Origin: Mycobacterium saskatchewanense
GTDB lineage: Bacteria; Actinomycetota; Actinomycetes; Mycobacteriales; Mycobacteriaceae
Direction: 5' to 3'
Assembly (NCBI RefSeq): GCF_010729105.1
Contig: NZ_AP022573.1
Location: 682,001-746,000 of the forward strand
Length of the DNA: 64,000 bases
Shown here: positions 55,137 to 63,886 of the stretch, in pieces
Numbering within the stretch: position 1 is the first letter of the stretch
Layout of the letters: each line of letters opens with the position of its first letter
The notes under the pieces: model-generated
Told to the model about the DNA's origin: nothing
Database searches by the model: none
The model's input: only the letters and a program-made list of their open reading frames with translations
Program-made: the position numbers and the translations under genes

Positions 55137-55460
55137 ATGAGACTGCTTCTGGCACTGCTCGGAACGACCGTTGCGATCGGATTCGCGTCGCCGGCATCGG
55201 CGGACCCACCGCCGCCACCGGCCGGCGACGACGCGGGCTTCTTGGCCGCGCTGCACCAGGTCGGCATGACCTATGCCAACCCCGACGCGGTCATCGCGTC
55301 CGGCAAGGCGGTCTGCTCATGCCTCAACAACGGCGAATCGGGCCTGGAGCTCGTGCACGACGTGAAGACCCACAACCCCGGGATGGACATGGAGCAGGCG
55401 TCCAATTTCGCCATGATCGCCGCGAAGTTCTACTGCCCGCATCAGCTTTCCAAGGCGTAG
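55137..55460 (+). CDS. DUF732 secreted protein (copy 3, Rv1810-like)
   Basis: The 107-residue protein has a signal peptide (residues 1-22, FASPASA) and a DUF732 domain with cysteines in AVCSCLNNG and AAKFYCPHQL. It has one extra cysteine (CSC) compared with copies 1 and 2. It lies 29 bases after the PPE, behind TGGAGG, so it is probably co-transcribed. Position between the PPE cluster and mgtC matches Rv1810. Confidence 0.88.
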   Translation: MRLLLALLGTTVAIGFASPASADPPPPPAGDDAGFLAALHQVGMTYANPDAVIASGKAVCSCLNNGESGLELVHDVKTHNPGMDMEQASNFAMIAAKFYCPHQLSKA

Positions 55461-55606
55461 CGCCGCGGTGGCCGACGGTCGACCCGGTTAGCCCCCGGTC
55501 TACCTGTCGTTCACCCGGACGTGGTTAGCTGCGCCGACCCGCGCCGCCCGTGCTTGTCCGGACCGATCGCGGGTAACCGGCGGCGGGCGGGAAGGGGGTG
55601 CGCTGC

Positions 55607-56314
55607 ATGCAGACATTGAGCGTCGCCGATTTCGCGGTCCGGCTCGCTGTCGGAGTGGGTTGCGGCTCGCTGATCGGCTTCGAACGGCAGTGGCGCGCGC
55701 GCCGGGCCGGCCTGCGCACCAATGCGCTGGTCGCCGGGGGTGCGACGCTGTTCGTGCTGTACGCGGCGGCAACCGAGGACAGCAGCCCCACCCGCGTTGC
55801 GTCCTATGTGGTGTCCGGCATCGGATTCCTGGGCGGTGGGGTGATCCTGCGCGAGGGAGTCAACGTGCGCGGCCTCAACACCGCGGCGACCCTGTGGTGC
55901 TCGGCCGCGATCGGCGTGCTGGCCGCCTCCGGCCACCTCGTCTTCACGCTGATCGGCACCGCCACCGTCATCGCCATCCACCTGTTCGGGCGCCCGCTCG
56001 GCCGGCTGATCGACCATGACAACAGCGGCGACGACGACGAGAGCCTGCGCCCTTACCTGGTGCAGGTGGTGTGCCGGCCGAAAACGGAGAAGTATGCCCG
56101 TGCCCAGATCGTGCAGAACCTCACCGGCAACGACATCACGCTGCGCGGCATCCATACCGGGAACGTGACTGACGACGAGATCACCCTGACCGCCCATCTG
56201 CTCATGGACGGCCACCCGCCGGCCCGCCTGGAGCAGCTGGTCGCGGAGCTGTCCCTGCAGCCGGGTGTCCGTGCGGTGCAGTGGTACGCGGGGGACAAGG
56301 CCCAGTCGGAGTGA
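55607..56314 (+). CDS. mgtC: MgtC/SapB-family membrane protein
   Basis: MgtC helps intracellular bacteria grow at low magnesium and in macrophages. The 235-residue protein has the family's N-terminal membrane helices with LAVGVGCGSLIGFERQWRAR and SGIGFLGGGVILREG, and a C-terminal ACT-like cytosolic domain (about residues 145-235). It matches Rv1811. I chose ATG 55607 (MQTLSVADF); a GTG three codons upstream is in frame. Confidence 0.95.
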   Translation: MQTLSVADFAVRLAVGVGCGSLIGFERQWRARRAGLRTNALVAGGATLFVLYAAATEDSSPTRVASYVVSGIGFLGGGVILREGVNVRGLNTAATLWCSAAIGVLAASGHLVFTLIGTATVIAIHLFGRPLGRLIDHDNSGDDDESLRPYLVQVVCRPKTEKYARAQIVQNLTGNDITLRGIHTGNVTDDEITLTAHLLMDGHPPARLEQLVAELSLQPGVRAVQWYAGDKAQSE

Positions 56315-56410
56315 CGGCGCGCGGCTCAAGCGCCGGGCGGGCCCGTGCCAGACGAGTGAAACGTGCACCACTCGCGGCGAGCGTCGTACCCGGGGTCGTA
56401 ACCTGTTCGT

Positions 56411-57349
56411 GTGAATACCGTCACCGGTTTCCTGTCCGGACTGCCCCCGCAGATGCGGGACCCGGTGCTGTTCGCCATCCCTTTCTTCCTGTTGCTGCTG
56501 ACCCTCGAATGGACTGCGGCGCGCAAGCTCGAACGCCTCGTCGAAAGCGACGCCGCCCGGCCGGCCTCGGGGGCACACCTCACCCGCGACTCGCTGACGA
56601 GCATCTCGATGGGCCTGGTTTCGGTGGGGACCACGGCCGCCTGGAAGACCCTGGCCCTATTCGGCTACGCAGCCCTCTATGCCTACGTGGCGCCGTGGCA
56701 CCTTTCGGCCACCCGGTGGTACACCTGGGTCGCCGCGCTGGTCGGGGTCGACTTGCTGTATTACGCCTACCACCGCATCGCCCACCGGGTACGGCTGATC
56801 TGGGCGACGCACCAGGCACATCACTCCAGCGAGTACTACAACTTCGCCACCGCGCTGCGCCAGAAGTGGAACAACAGCGGCGAGATCCTGATGTGGGTCC
56901 CGTTGCCGCTGTTGGGCATTCCGCCCTGGATGGTGTTCTTCTCGTTTTCGGTGAGCCTGATCTACCAGTTCTGGATCCACACCGAGCGGATCGACAAGTT
57001 GCCGCGGCCGTTGGAATTCGTCTTCAACACGCCGTCACACCACCGCGTGCACCACGGGATGGACGCGCTGTACCTCGACAAGAACTATGGCGGGATCCTG
57101 ATCGTGTGGGACCGGCTCTTCGGCACCTTCCAGGCCGAGGTGTTCCGGCCGCACTACGGCCTCACCAAGCCGGTGGACACGTTCAACATCTGGAAGCTGC
57201 AGACGCGTGAATACGTCGCCATCGCCCGCGACTGGCGTAGGGCCAACCGCCTCCGGGACCGGCTTGGCTACGTCTTCGGGCCGCCGGGGTGGGCGCCGCA
57301 GGCGGCCGCCCGGGCGGCCGATCCCATTGCCGTCGTGACCTCCCCGTAA
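56411..57349 (+). CDS. Sterol desaturase/fatty acid hydroxylase family protein (Rv1814-like)
   Basis: The 312-residue membrane protein has the diiron histidine clusters of this superfamily: [17 protein letters not shown] and HRVHHGMD, with hydrophobic helices at about residues 15-35, 75-95, 105-120 and 165-185. It corresponds to Rv1814 (annotated erg3). Rv1812c and Rv1813c, which separate mgtC and this gene in M. tuberculosis, are absent here. GTG start. Confidence 0.9.
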   Translation: MNTVTGFLSGLPPQMRDPVLFAIPFFLLLLTLEWTAARKLERLVESDAARPASGAHLTRDSLTSISMGLVSVGTTAAWKTLALFGYAALYAYVAPWHLSATRWYTWVAALVGVDLLYYAYHRIAHRVRLIWATHQAHHSSEYYNFATALRQKWNNSGEILMWVPLPLLGIPPWMVFFSFSVSLIYQFWIHTERIDKLPRPLEFVFNTPSHHRVHHGMDALYLDKNYGGILIVWDRLFGTFQAEVFRPHYGLTKPVDTFNIWKLQTREYVAIARDWRRANRLRDRLGYVFGPPGWAPQAAARAADPIAVVTSP

Positions 57350-57449
57350 CGCCCGGGCCCCGCATAACGAAACAGTCACAGAGGGGACACATAACGCCGT
57401 ACTCTCGACTTTGCGGTCGGTACTTCATCACCACGACGGATCGGAGTTC

Positions 57450-58121
57450 ATGGTGCGCCGCCTGGCTTTACGCGCGTTCGCCGCGTCGGTCTCCGTTGCG
57501 GTTCTGGGCTGGCTGCCGCCCGCGCCAGCCAACGCCGATCCCATCCTGGTCTTCCCGGGCATGGAGATCCACCAAGACACCCGGCTCTGCACGCTGGGCT
57601 ATGTCGACCCGGGGATGCGGGTCGCCTTCACCGCCGGGCACTGCCGCGGGGCGGGGGTCGTCTTCGACCGGGACAACCGCCCCATCGGCCGTCTCGCGAC
57701 ATTCCGCGACAACACGCCCAGCGGCACGACGGTGACCACCGACCAGGTCATTTCCGATTACGAGGCGATCGTGCTCGACGACAGCGTCGCGGTGAGCAAC
57801 GTGCTGCCCGGTGGGCGCCGGCTGGAGAACAATCCGGGCGCGGCGCTCCAGCAGGGGCAACCGGTCTGCCACTTCGGCATCATCACCGGTGAAACCTGCG
57901 GCACCGTGGAAAGCGTCAACAACGGGTGGTTCACCATGTCGCACGGCGTGCAGAGCCAGCGCGGCGATTCCGGCGGGCCGGTCTACCTGCCCAGCGGAGG
58001 CACCGGCCAGATCGTCGGGATCTTCAACAGCGTCTGGGGCGATCTGCCCGCCGCGGTGTCGTGGCGCGCCACCTCCGACCAGGTCCGCCAGGACCTAGGG
58101 GTGACCGACAACCCCCGTTGA
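57450..58121 (+). CDS. Secreted trypsin-like serine protease (Rv1815-like)
   Basis: The 223-residue protein has a signal peptide (about residues 1-30, ending PANA) and a chymotrypsin-fold pattern: FTAGHC (His), DYEAIVLDD (possible Asp) and [14 protein letters not shown] (Ser). Four cysteines may form disulfides. It matches Rv1815, described as a conserved exported protein. I chose the ATG at 57450, which gives a clean signal peptide; an upstream start at 57411 is less likely. Confidence 0.85.
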   Translation: MVRRLALRAFAASVSVAVLGWLPPAPANADPILVFPGMEIHQDTRLCTLGYVDPGMRVAFTAGHCRGAGVVFDRDNRPIGRLATFRDNTPSGTTVTTDQVISDYEAIVLDDSVAVSNVLPGGRRLENNPGAALQQGQPVCHFGIITGETCGTVESVNNGWFTMSHGVQSQRGDSGGPVYLPSGGTGQIVGIFNSVWGDLPAAVSWRATSDQVRQDLGVTDNPR

Positions 58122-58130
58122 CGCGGCCCC

Positions 58131-58571
58131 TCAGCGCGCGAGGGCGAATACCGGCATCGTCGGGGCGGCCGCCCGCAGCTCCTCGTCGCTGCTGTCCGGC
58201 GTCAGCCCGGCGACCAGGTCCTTGACCTGCCAGTACCACCGGGCCAGATACCGCCTCAGCAGTTCGGGTTTGGCCGCGTCGTCGACCTCGCTCACCCGGG
58301 CGCGTCGACGCCGCCAGCGCGGGCCCACCTCGACGACACCCGCAGCCCGGACGTTGCGCGCCCACTGCGTGTTGCCGCGCGGCGAAACGAGATAGTCGAC
58401 GCCGTCGACCGTCAAGAGATTGATCACCACGTTGCGCGGCTTCCCGGTCTTGCGACCGCGGACGCGCAGCGCCCGGGTCCCGGCGATGCCGATCCCCGCC
58501 TCGGCGAGCCAGCGGATCGGCGCGTTGGCGGCCCGGGTGACCCGGCTCGGTTCCTCGTATCGCACGGCCAT
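58131..58571 (-). CDS. Deazaflavin-dependent nitroreductase-family protein (Ddn-like)
   Basis: The 146-residue protein fits the F420-dependent Ddn/FDOR-A family: GTRALRVRGRKTGKPRNVVI (the GR.SG-type phosphate-binding turn), a split beta-barrel core, and YLVSPRGNTQWARNVRAAG. It converges on the protease gene with 9 bases between stops and is divergent from the TetR gene. No counterpart sits here in M. tuberculosis. Confidence 0.85.
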   Translation of the reverse strand: MAVRYEEPSRVTRAANAPIRWLAEAGIGIAGTRALRVRGRKTGKPRNVVINLLTVDGVDYLVSPRGNTQWARNVRAAGVVEVGPRWRRRRARVSEVDDAAKPELLRRYLARWYWQVKDLVAGLTPDSSDEELRAAAPTMPVFALAR

Positions 58572-58687
58572 CGTCCGTCCTTAAGTTCGTAACCCGATTC
58601 GAGAGCACCGCTCTCGTTATCGCATAACATGCCACACCGTCCGGCGAAAATCAAGAGCAGTGTTCTCCCTCGTGTCAGACTGACGAC

Positions 58688-59386
58688 GTGGGCAAACGCC
58701 AGTTGTCGCGGGAACAGATCGAAGGTCAGATCATCGAGCTCGGACGGCGGCAGTTGGTGGACCGCGGCGCGGCCGGGTTGTCGGTGCGCGCGATCGCCCG
58801 CGAGTTGGGCATGGTGTCCTCGGCCGTGTACCGCTACGTGGCCAGCCGCGACGAACTCCTGACCCTGCTGCTGGTGGACGCCTACTCCGACCTGGCCGAC
58901 GCCGTAGACCGGGAGCGCGAGGCGGTGGGCGACCTGTGGAGCGACGACGTCATGGCCATCGCGCGGGCGGCGCGGCACTGGGCCGTCCAGCATCCGGCCC
59001 GCTGGGCGTTGCTATACGGCACGCCGGTCCCCGGTTATCACGCCCCGGCCGATCGCACGGTCCAGCCCGGCACCCGCGTGGTCGGGGCTTTCTTCGACGC
59101 GGTGGCCGCCGGCATCACCACCGGCGACATCCGATTGACCAACGACGTTGTGCCGCAACCCCTCTCGTCCGACTTCGAGCGGCTTCGCCAGGAGTTCGGC
59201 TTTCCCGGCGACGACCGGGTGGTCACCAAGTGCTTTCTGCTGTGGGCCGGAGTGCTGGGAGCGATCAGCCTCGAGGTGTTCGGGCAATACGGTGCGGATA
59301 CGCTGACCGATCCCGAGGCGGTGTTCGAGGCGCAGCTTCAGTTGCTGGTCGAGGTGCTGGGCCAGCACTCGCCCACTGCGAATTAG
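58688..59386 (+). CDS. TetR-family regulator (Rv1816-like)
   Basis: The 232-residue protein has an N-terminal TetR helix-turn-helix (about residues 8-60: LSVRAIARELGMVSSAVYRYVASRDELL) and a C-terminal ligand-binding domain of the TetR_C_33/WHG type. It starts with GTG. It is divergent from the Ddn-like gene across 116 bases and may regulate it. Rv1816 is the M. tuberculosis match. Confidence 0.92.
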   Translation: MGKRQLSREQIEGQIIELGRRQLVDRGAAGLSVRAIARELGMVSSAVYRYVASRDELLTLLLVDAYSDLADAVDREREAVGDLWSDDVMAIARAARHWAVQHPARWALLYGTPVPGYHAPADRTVQPGTRVVGAFFDAVAAGITTGDIRLTNDVVPQPLSSDFERLRQEFGFPGDDRVVTKCFLLWAGVLGAISLEVFGQYGADTLTDPEAVFEAQLQLLVEVLGQHSPTAN

Positions 59387-59486
59387 AACGTGTTCATCCG
59401 GCTGAGAGGCGCGCCGATCGGACGGTCTCGGCAAAGCTTCCGGGACCCCTTCTGACTGCGGGCGCACTCCGCTATCCTGCGAGACG

Positions 59487-59987
59487 ATGACCGTCCCCGT
59501 TCAATCGCCGACACAGATCGCATGGGTCACGCCGGACCTGGACGCCACCGAAACGGCCCTGAGCGGCTTGTTAGGCGTTCGAAAGTGGGTGCGCATACCC
59601 GACGTCCACTTTGCTCCGCAGACGTGCAGCTACCGCGGCAAGCGGGCCGACTTCGTTGCCAGCATCTCCCTGAGCTATCTCGGCGATATGCAGCTGGAGC
59701 TCATCTCACCAGTCCGCGGCGAGAACATCTATCGTGACTTTCTGCGCGATTCCGGGCCGGGGCTCCACCACATCTGCATCGAGGCGCCAACCCCGGAGCG
59801 GTTCGACGCGGCCCTCGCCGACGCCGCCGAACGGGGCGCGGCGGTGGTGCAACAGGGCGTGATGCCCGGCGGCATTCAATTCGCGTACGTGTCCGCACCG
59901 GAGGCGGGGGTGCCGTACCTGGAGATCGCCTATATCGCGCCCGAGATGCGCGCTTTCTACGACTACATCAAACAGGAGCAGCGGTGA
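59487..59987 (+). CDS. VOC/glyoxalase-family protein
   Basis: The 166-residue protein has the paired beta-alpha-beta-beta-beta modules of the vicinal-oxygen-chelate fold, with AWVTPDLDATETAL at the start, GLHHICIEAP in the second module and YLEIAYIAP near the end. The His and Glu could be metal ligands. It is linked to the flavoprotein gene through a tiny 18-codon ORF, so the two may share a pathway. M. tuberculosis lacks it at this point. Confidence 0.85.
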   Translation: MTVPVQSPTQIAWVTPDLDATETALSGLLGVRKWVRIPDVHFAPQTCSYRGKRADFVASISLSYLGDMQLELISPVRGENIYRDFLRDSGPGLHHICIEAPTPERFDAALADAAERGAAVVQQGVMPGGIQFAYVSAPEAGVPYLEIAYIAPEMRAFYDYIKQEQR

Positions 59988-60040
59988 CTCACGTCAAGGA
60001 CGATGCAGAACACAGCGATGTGGAGGAGTGGCGCCAATGA
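59984..60040 (+). CDS. 18-codon bridging ORF
   Basis: The GTG at 59984 overlaps the stop of the VOC gene (GTGA) and its own stop overlaps the flavoprotein ATG (ATGA at 60037). The peptide (MTHVKDDAEHSDVEEWRQ) is too short for a protein. It probably serves translational coupling, though the good TGGAGGAG site inside it would serve the next gene anyway. Confidence 0.35.
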   Translation: MTHVKDDAEHSDVEEWRQ

Positions 60041-61497
60041 GCACCGAGATACCGGCCACGGTCCGTGCCGACGACGTGACGTCGTGGTCGGACGACTTTG
60101 ACGTCGTGGTGATCGGCTTCGGCATCGCGGGGGGCTGCGCGGCGGTCAGCGCGGCCGCGGCCGGCGCCCGCGTGCTGGTGCTGGAGCGAGCCGCCGCCGC
60201 AGGCGGCACGACTTCCCTTGCCGGAGGCCACTTTTACCTCGGCGGCGGAACCGCCGTGCAGCAGGCGACCGGCCATCCGGATTCGCCCGACGAGATGTAC
60301 AAGTATTTGGTGGCCGTGTCGCGGCAGCCCGACCACGCGAAAATTCGCGCCTACTGCGACGGCAGCGTCGAGCATTTCGACTGGCTGGAAGAGCTTGGAT
60401 TTCAGTTCGAGCGCAGCTACTTTCCGGGTAAGGCCGTGATCCAGCCCAACACGGAGGGGCTGATGTTCACCGGGAACGAGAAGGTCTGGCCGTTCCTGGA
60501 GAAGGCGGTGCCTGCGCCCCGCGGCCACAAGGTCCCGGTCCCCGGCGACACCGGCGGCGCCAGCATGGTCATCGAGCTGCTGCTGAAGCGCGCCGCCGGC
60601 CTGGGCGTGCAGATCCGGTACGAGACGGGCGCCACCCAGCTCGTCGTGGACGACTCCGGAGTGACGGGGGTGATGTGGAAGCAGTTCTCCGAAACCGGTG
60701 CGATCAAAGCAAAGTCGGTCATCGTCGCCGCCGGGGGATTCGTGATGAACCCGGAGATGGTAGCCGCGCACACCCCGAAACTCGCCGAGAAGCCGTTCGT
60801 GCTCGGCAACACCTACGACGACGGCCTCGGGATCCGGATAGGCGTGTCCGCGGGCGGCGCCACGCAGCACATGGACCAGATCTTCATCACGGCGCCGCCC
60901 TACCCGCCGTCGATCCTGCTGACCGGGATCATCGTGAACAAGCTCGGGCAGCGGTTCGTGGCCGAGGACTCCTACCATTCCCGGACCGCCGGCTTCATCA
61001 TGGACCAGCCGGACAGTGCGGCGTACCTGATCGTCGACGAGGCGCACCTGGAGCACCCGAAAATGCCGCTGGTTCCGCTGATCGACGGCTGGGAGACCGT
61101 CGGCGAGATGGAGAGCGCGCTCGGAATCCCCCGGGGAAACCTCGTCGCGACGCTGGACCGGTACAACACGCACGCCGCGCGCGGTGAGGACCCCGACTTC
61201 CACAAGCAGCCGGAATTCCTTGCCGCACAAGACAAGGGACCGTGGGGTGCGTTCGACATGTCGCTGGGCAAGGCGATGTATGCGGGCTTCACCATCGGCG
61301 GCCTGGCGACGTCGGTGGACGGCGAGGTATTACGCGAGGACGGGACCGTCGTGCCGGGTCTGTACGCGGCAGGCGCGTGCGCGTCCAACATCGCCCAGGA
61401 CGGAAAGGGTTACGCCAGCGGGACGCAGCTGGGGGAGGGGTCGTTCTTCGGGCGCCGCGCCGGAGCGCACGCGGCCCGTCGGGCCGGGGGCGCGTAG
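60037..61497 (+). CDS. FAD-dependent oxidoreductase, fumarate reductase/KstD-like (Rv1817-like)
   Basis: The 486-residue flavoprotein has the dinucleotide-binding start VVVIGFGIAGGCAAVSA, GGTTSLAGGHFYLGGG, and the C-terminal FAD_binding_2 hallmark PGLYAAGACASNIAQ. Such enzymes reduce or desaturate C=C bonds in fumarate, steroids or related ligands. It matches Rv1817. I chose the ATG at 60037, with TGGAGGAG at 60021-60028 and 8-base spacing. Its last 13 codons lie inside the first, partial unit of the 55-bp tandem repeat. Confidence 0.9.
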   Translation: MSTEIPATVRADDVTSWSDDFDVVVIGFGIAGGCAAVSAAAAGARVLVLERAAAAGGTTSLAGGHFYLGGGTAVQQATGHPDSPDEMYKYLVAVSRQPDHAKIRAYCDGSVEHFDWLEELGFQFERSYFPGKAVIQPNTEGLMFTGNEKVWPFLEKAVPAPRGHKVPVPGDTGGASMVIELLLKRAAGLGVQIRYETGATQLVVDDSGVTGVMWKQFSETGAIKAKSVIVAAGGFVMNPEMVAAHTPKLAEKPFVLGNTYDDGLGIRIGVSAGGATQHMDQIFITAPPYPPSILLTGIIVNKLGQRFVAEDSYHSRTAGFIMDQPDSAAYLIVDEAHLEHPKMPLVPLIDGWETVGEMESALGIPRGNLVATLDRYNTHAARGEDPDFHKQPEFLAAQDKGPWGAFDMSLGKAMYAGFTIGGLATSVDGEVLREDGTVVPGLYAAGACASNIAQDGKGYASGTQLGEGSFFGRRAGAHAARRAGGA

Positions 61498-61775
61498 GCG
61501 CGTCTGCGTCCCAGCCGGAGCGCACGCGGCCCGTCGGGCCGGGGGCGCGTAGGCGCGTCTGCGTCCCAGCCGGAGCGCACGCGGCCCGTCGGGCCGGGGG
61601 CGCGTAGGCGCGTCTGCGTCCCAGCCGGAGCGCACGCGGCCCGTCGGGCCGGGGGCGCGTAGGCGCGTCTGCGTCCCAGCCGGAGCGCACGCGGCCCGTC
61701 GGGCCGGGGGCGCGTAGGCGCGTCTGCGTCCCAGCCGGAGCGCACGCGGCCCGTCGGGCCGGGGGCGCGTAGGCG
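61459..61775. repeat. 55-bp minisatellite (VNTR), five full units plus one partial
   Basis: Five units of exactly 55 bp with no difference that I could see (61501-61555, -61610, -61665, -61720, -61775) follow a 42-bp partial unit (61459-61500) that is the 3' end of the flavoprotein gene, including its stop. The array therefore arose by duplication of the gene end. Each unit holds the perfect dyad CGGCCC-GTC-GGGCCG. Identical units point to recent expansion, and length is expected to vary between strains. Confidence 0.95.
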
Positions 61776-61778
61776 CGT

Positions 61779-61835
61779 CGAGATCGTCGTTAACGCGAAA
61801 AAGTGTGAGTGAACCGCACGCTAACGTCGATCTCG
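61779..61835. terminator. Inverted repeat between convergent flavoprotein and bacA genes
   Basis: CGAGATCGTCGTTA (61779-61792) and TAACGTCGATCTCG (61822-61835) form a 14-bp inverted repeat with one mismatch around 29 bases. It sits just downstream of the minisatellite and 21 bases beyond the bacA stop. It may be a bidirectional terminator or a dispersed palindromic element. Confidence 0.45.
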
Positions 61836-61856
61836 GTCGCCGAGACGGCCGCAGCG

Positions 61857-63782
61857 CTAGACGCCCGCGGGTTCCTTCTCCTCCTCGACCGGACCCAGCC
61901 GCCACTCGCCTCCCCCCAGCAGGCGGAGCTCCTGGGCGTGATGCTGCTCGACGGCCGGCCGGTGACTCACGCTGACCACCACGCAGTTCGGAAGCTCGGC
62001 GCGGAGCAGCTGGTACAGCGCGAATTCCAGCCCCACGTCGAGCGCTGAGGTGGCCTCGTCGAGGAACACGGCCTTGGGCTTGGTGAGCAGGATGCGCGCG
62101 AAAGCGACGCGTTGCTGCTCACCCGGCGAAAGCACCTTGGCCCAGTCCTGCTCTTCGTCGAGGCGGGGGATCAGTGGCGCCAGCGCCACCTTGGTCAACA
62201 CCTCGCGCAGCTCGTCGTCGGAGAACCCGTCCGGCGCGTTCGGGTAGCACACCACGGTTCGCAGCGTGCCCAGCGGCACGTACGGCAACTGCGACAGGAA
62301 CATCGTCGCGTGGTCGCCCTCCGGGCGGCACAGGGTGCCCGAGGCGTAGGGCCACAATTCGGCCAGGCTGCGCAGCAGCGTGGTCTTGCCCGCGCCCGAG
62401 CGCCCGGTGATCACCAGCGAGTCACCGTCATCCAGGGAGACGTCGAGCGGGTCGATCAGCCGGTCCCCACCGGGCGTGCGCACCTCGACGTCGCGCAGCT
62501 CGACGGTCGCCTGCTCACTCGGCTTGACCAGCATGGTCGGCAGCGCCCGGCCCTGCGCGTTCGCGTCGACGAGCCCGTGCAACCGGATGATCGCCGCGCG
62601 GAAGGCGGCGAAGGCGTCGTAGTTGTTGCGGAAGAACGACAGCGAGTCCTGGATGTTGCCGAACGCCTGCGCGCTCTGGGTCACATCCCCGAAGTCGATC
62701 CGGCCGGCGAACAGCCGCGGCGCCTGAATCACCCACGGCAGCGGCACGATGGCCTGCGACATCGAGAAGTTCCAGCCGCCGAAGATGATGGTCCGCCGGA
62801 CGAACCGGCGGTAGTTGTCGATGATCGGCGTGAACCGCTGCCACAGCTGCGCCCGCTCGACCCGCTCGCCACGGTAGAACCCGACCGCCTCGGCGGCGTC
62901 CCGCAGGCGCACCAGGGAGTAGCGGAATGCGGCGTTCAGCTTCTCGTTGTTGAAACTCAGCCAGATCAGGGGGTGGCCCAGCCAGATCGCGACGACCGTG
63001 GCGATGAAGACGTACACCAGGACGGTCCAGAACATGGCGCGCGGCAGGTCGACGCCCAGCACCGTCAGGTTCCCGGACAGGTTCCACAGGATCGCGGCGA
63101 ACGAGATCACCGAGGCGACGGCATTGACGGCCCCGAACAGCAGGGTGTTGCCCGTCCCGTTCCCCGGCGAGTTCGGGGTGCCGCCCGCGTTCGCGGTGAA
63201 GATGTCGATGTCCTGCTGGATGCGCTGGTCGGGGTTGTCGATGGTGTTGTCGATGAACAGGTCGCGGTAATACGCCCGCCCCTCGAGCCAGTCGTCGGTC
63301 AGATGGGCGGTGAGCCAGATGCGCCAGGCGATGATGAATCGCTGCGTCAGGTAGAGGTCGACCAGGATCCGGATCACGTACAGCGTCGCCAGCAGGACGA
63401 AGATGCCGATCGACACCCAAAAGCCATGGATCCCAGACTGTTTGACGACGTCGTCACCGGAGGCGATGCCCTGAACCGCCTTCTGCACCGCCGTGTACAT
63501 GTCGTTGCTCTGGTAGCTGAACAGCACCATGAGGCGCACGCCGAGCAGCACCGACAGCAACAGCACGCCGAGCATCAGCCAAACGCCGAAGCTGCGGATG
63601 CCGGAGAAGTATCCCCGGGTGATCCGCCAGAACTGCTGACCCCACGGCGTCGAGAACCGGAACACGACGAGCGCCACGACAAGGCAGACGGCGCTGATCA
63701 CCCACGCGATCGCGACCCACCGCAACGATTCCATGGGTGCCGCCGACCAATCGATCGATGGCTTGAACGGCTTGGGGCCCAA
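61857..63782 (-). CDS. bacA: BacA-type ABC transporter (Rv1819c-like)
   Basis: The 641-residue protein joins an SbmA/BacA-like membrane domain (about residues 20-400, motifs [50 protein letters not shown]) with an ABC ATPase ([33 protein letters not shown]). In M. tuberculosis Rv1819c imports hydrophilic compounds including vitamin B12 and affects antimicrobial uptake. I chose the TTG at 63782: a GAAGGAGA site lies 8 bases upstream and the resulting [12 protein letters not shown] start aligns with the known protein; an ATG 20 codons upstream is less likely. Confidence 0.94.
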   Translation of the reverse strand: MGPKPFKPSIDWSAAPMESLRWVAIAWVISAVCLVVALVVFRFSTPWGQQFWRITRGYFSGIRSFGVWLMLGVLLLSVLLGVRLMVLFSYQSNDMYTAVQKAVQGIASGDDVVKQSGIHGFWVSIGIFVLLATLYVIRILVDLYLTQRFIIAWRIWLTAHLTDDWLEGRAYYRDLFIDNTIDNPDQRIQQDIDIFTANAGGTPNSPGNGTGNTLLFGAVNAVASVISFAAILWNLSGNLTVLGVDLPRAMFWTVLVYVFIATVVAIWLGHPLIWLSFNNEKLNAAFRYSLVRLRDAAEAVGFYRGERVERAQLWQRFTPIIDNYRRFVRRTIIFGGWNFSMSQAIVPLPWVIQAPRLFAGRIDFGDVTQSAQAFGNIQDSLSFFRNNYDAFAAFRAAIIRLHGLVDANAQGRALPTMLVKPSEQATVELRDVEVRTPGGDRLIDPLDVSLDDGDSLVITGRSGAGKTTLLRSLAELWPYASGTLCRPEGDHATMFLSQLPYVPLGTLRTVVCYPNAPDGFSDDELREVLTKVALAPLIPRLDEEQDWAKVLSPGEQQRVAFARILLTKPKAVFLDEATSALDVGLEFALYQLLRAELPNCVVVSVSHRPAVEQHHAQELRLLGGGEWRLGPVEEEKEPAGV

Positions 63783-63886
63783 GGTCGATTCTCCTTCAGG
63801 TCGAGGTTCAAGGCCGGGTTGTCCGGCTCTCCGCGACTTCAAATCCTCCGGCGAGGGTACCCGAAGGCGGTGGATAGGCTGCGGTT

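Noticed and set aside
61330..61905. Minus-strand repetitive protein frame across the minisatellite
   Set aside because: The 55-bp units rotate through three frames and give a 55-residue repeat by chance; there is no start site or flanking domain, and it overlaps the flavoprotein gene antisense.
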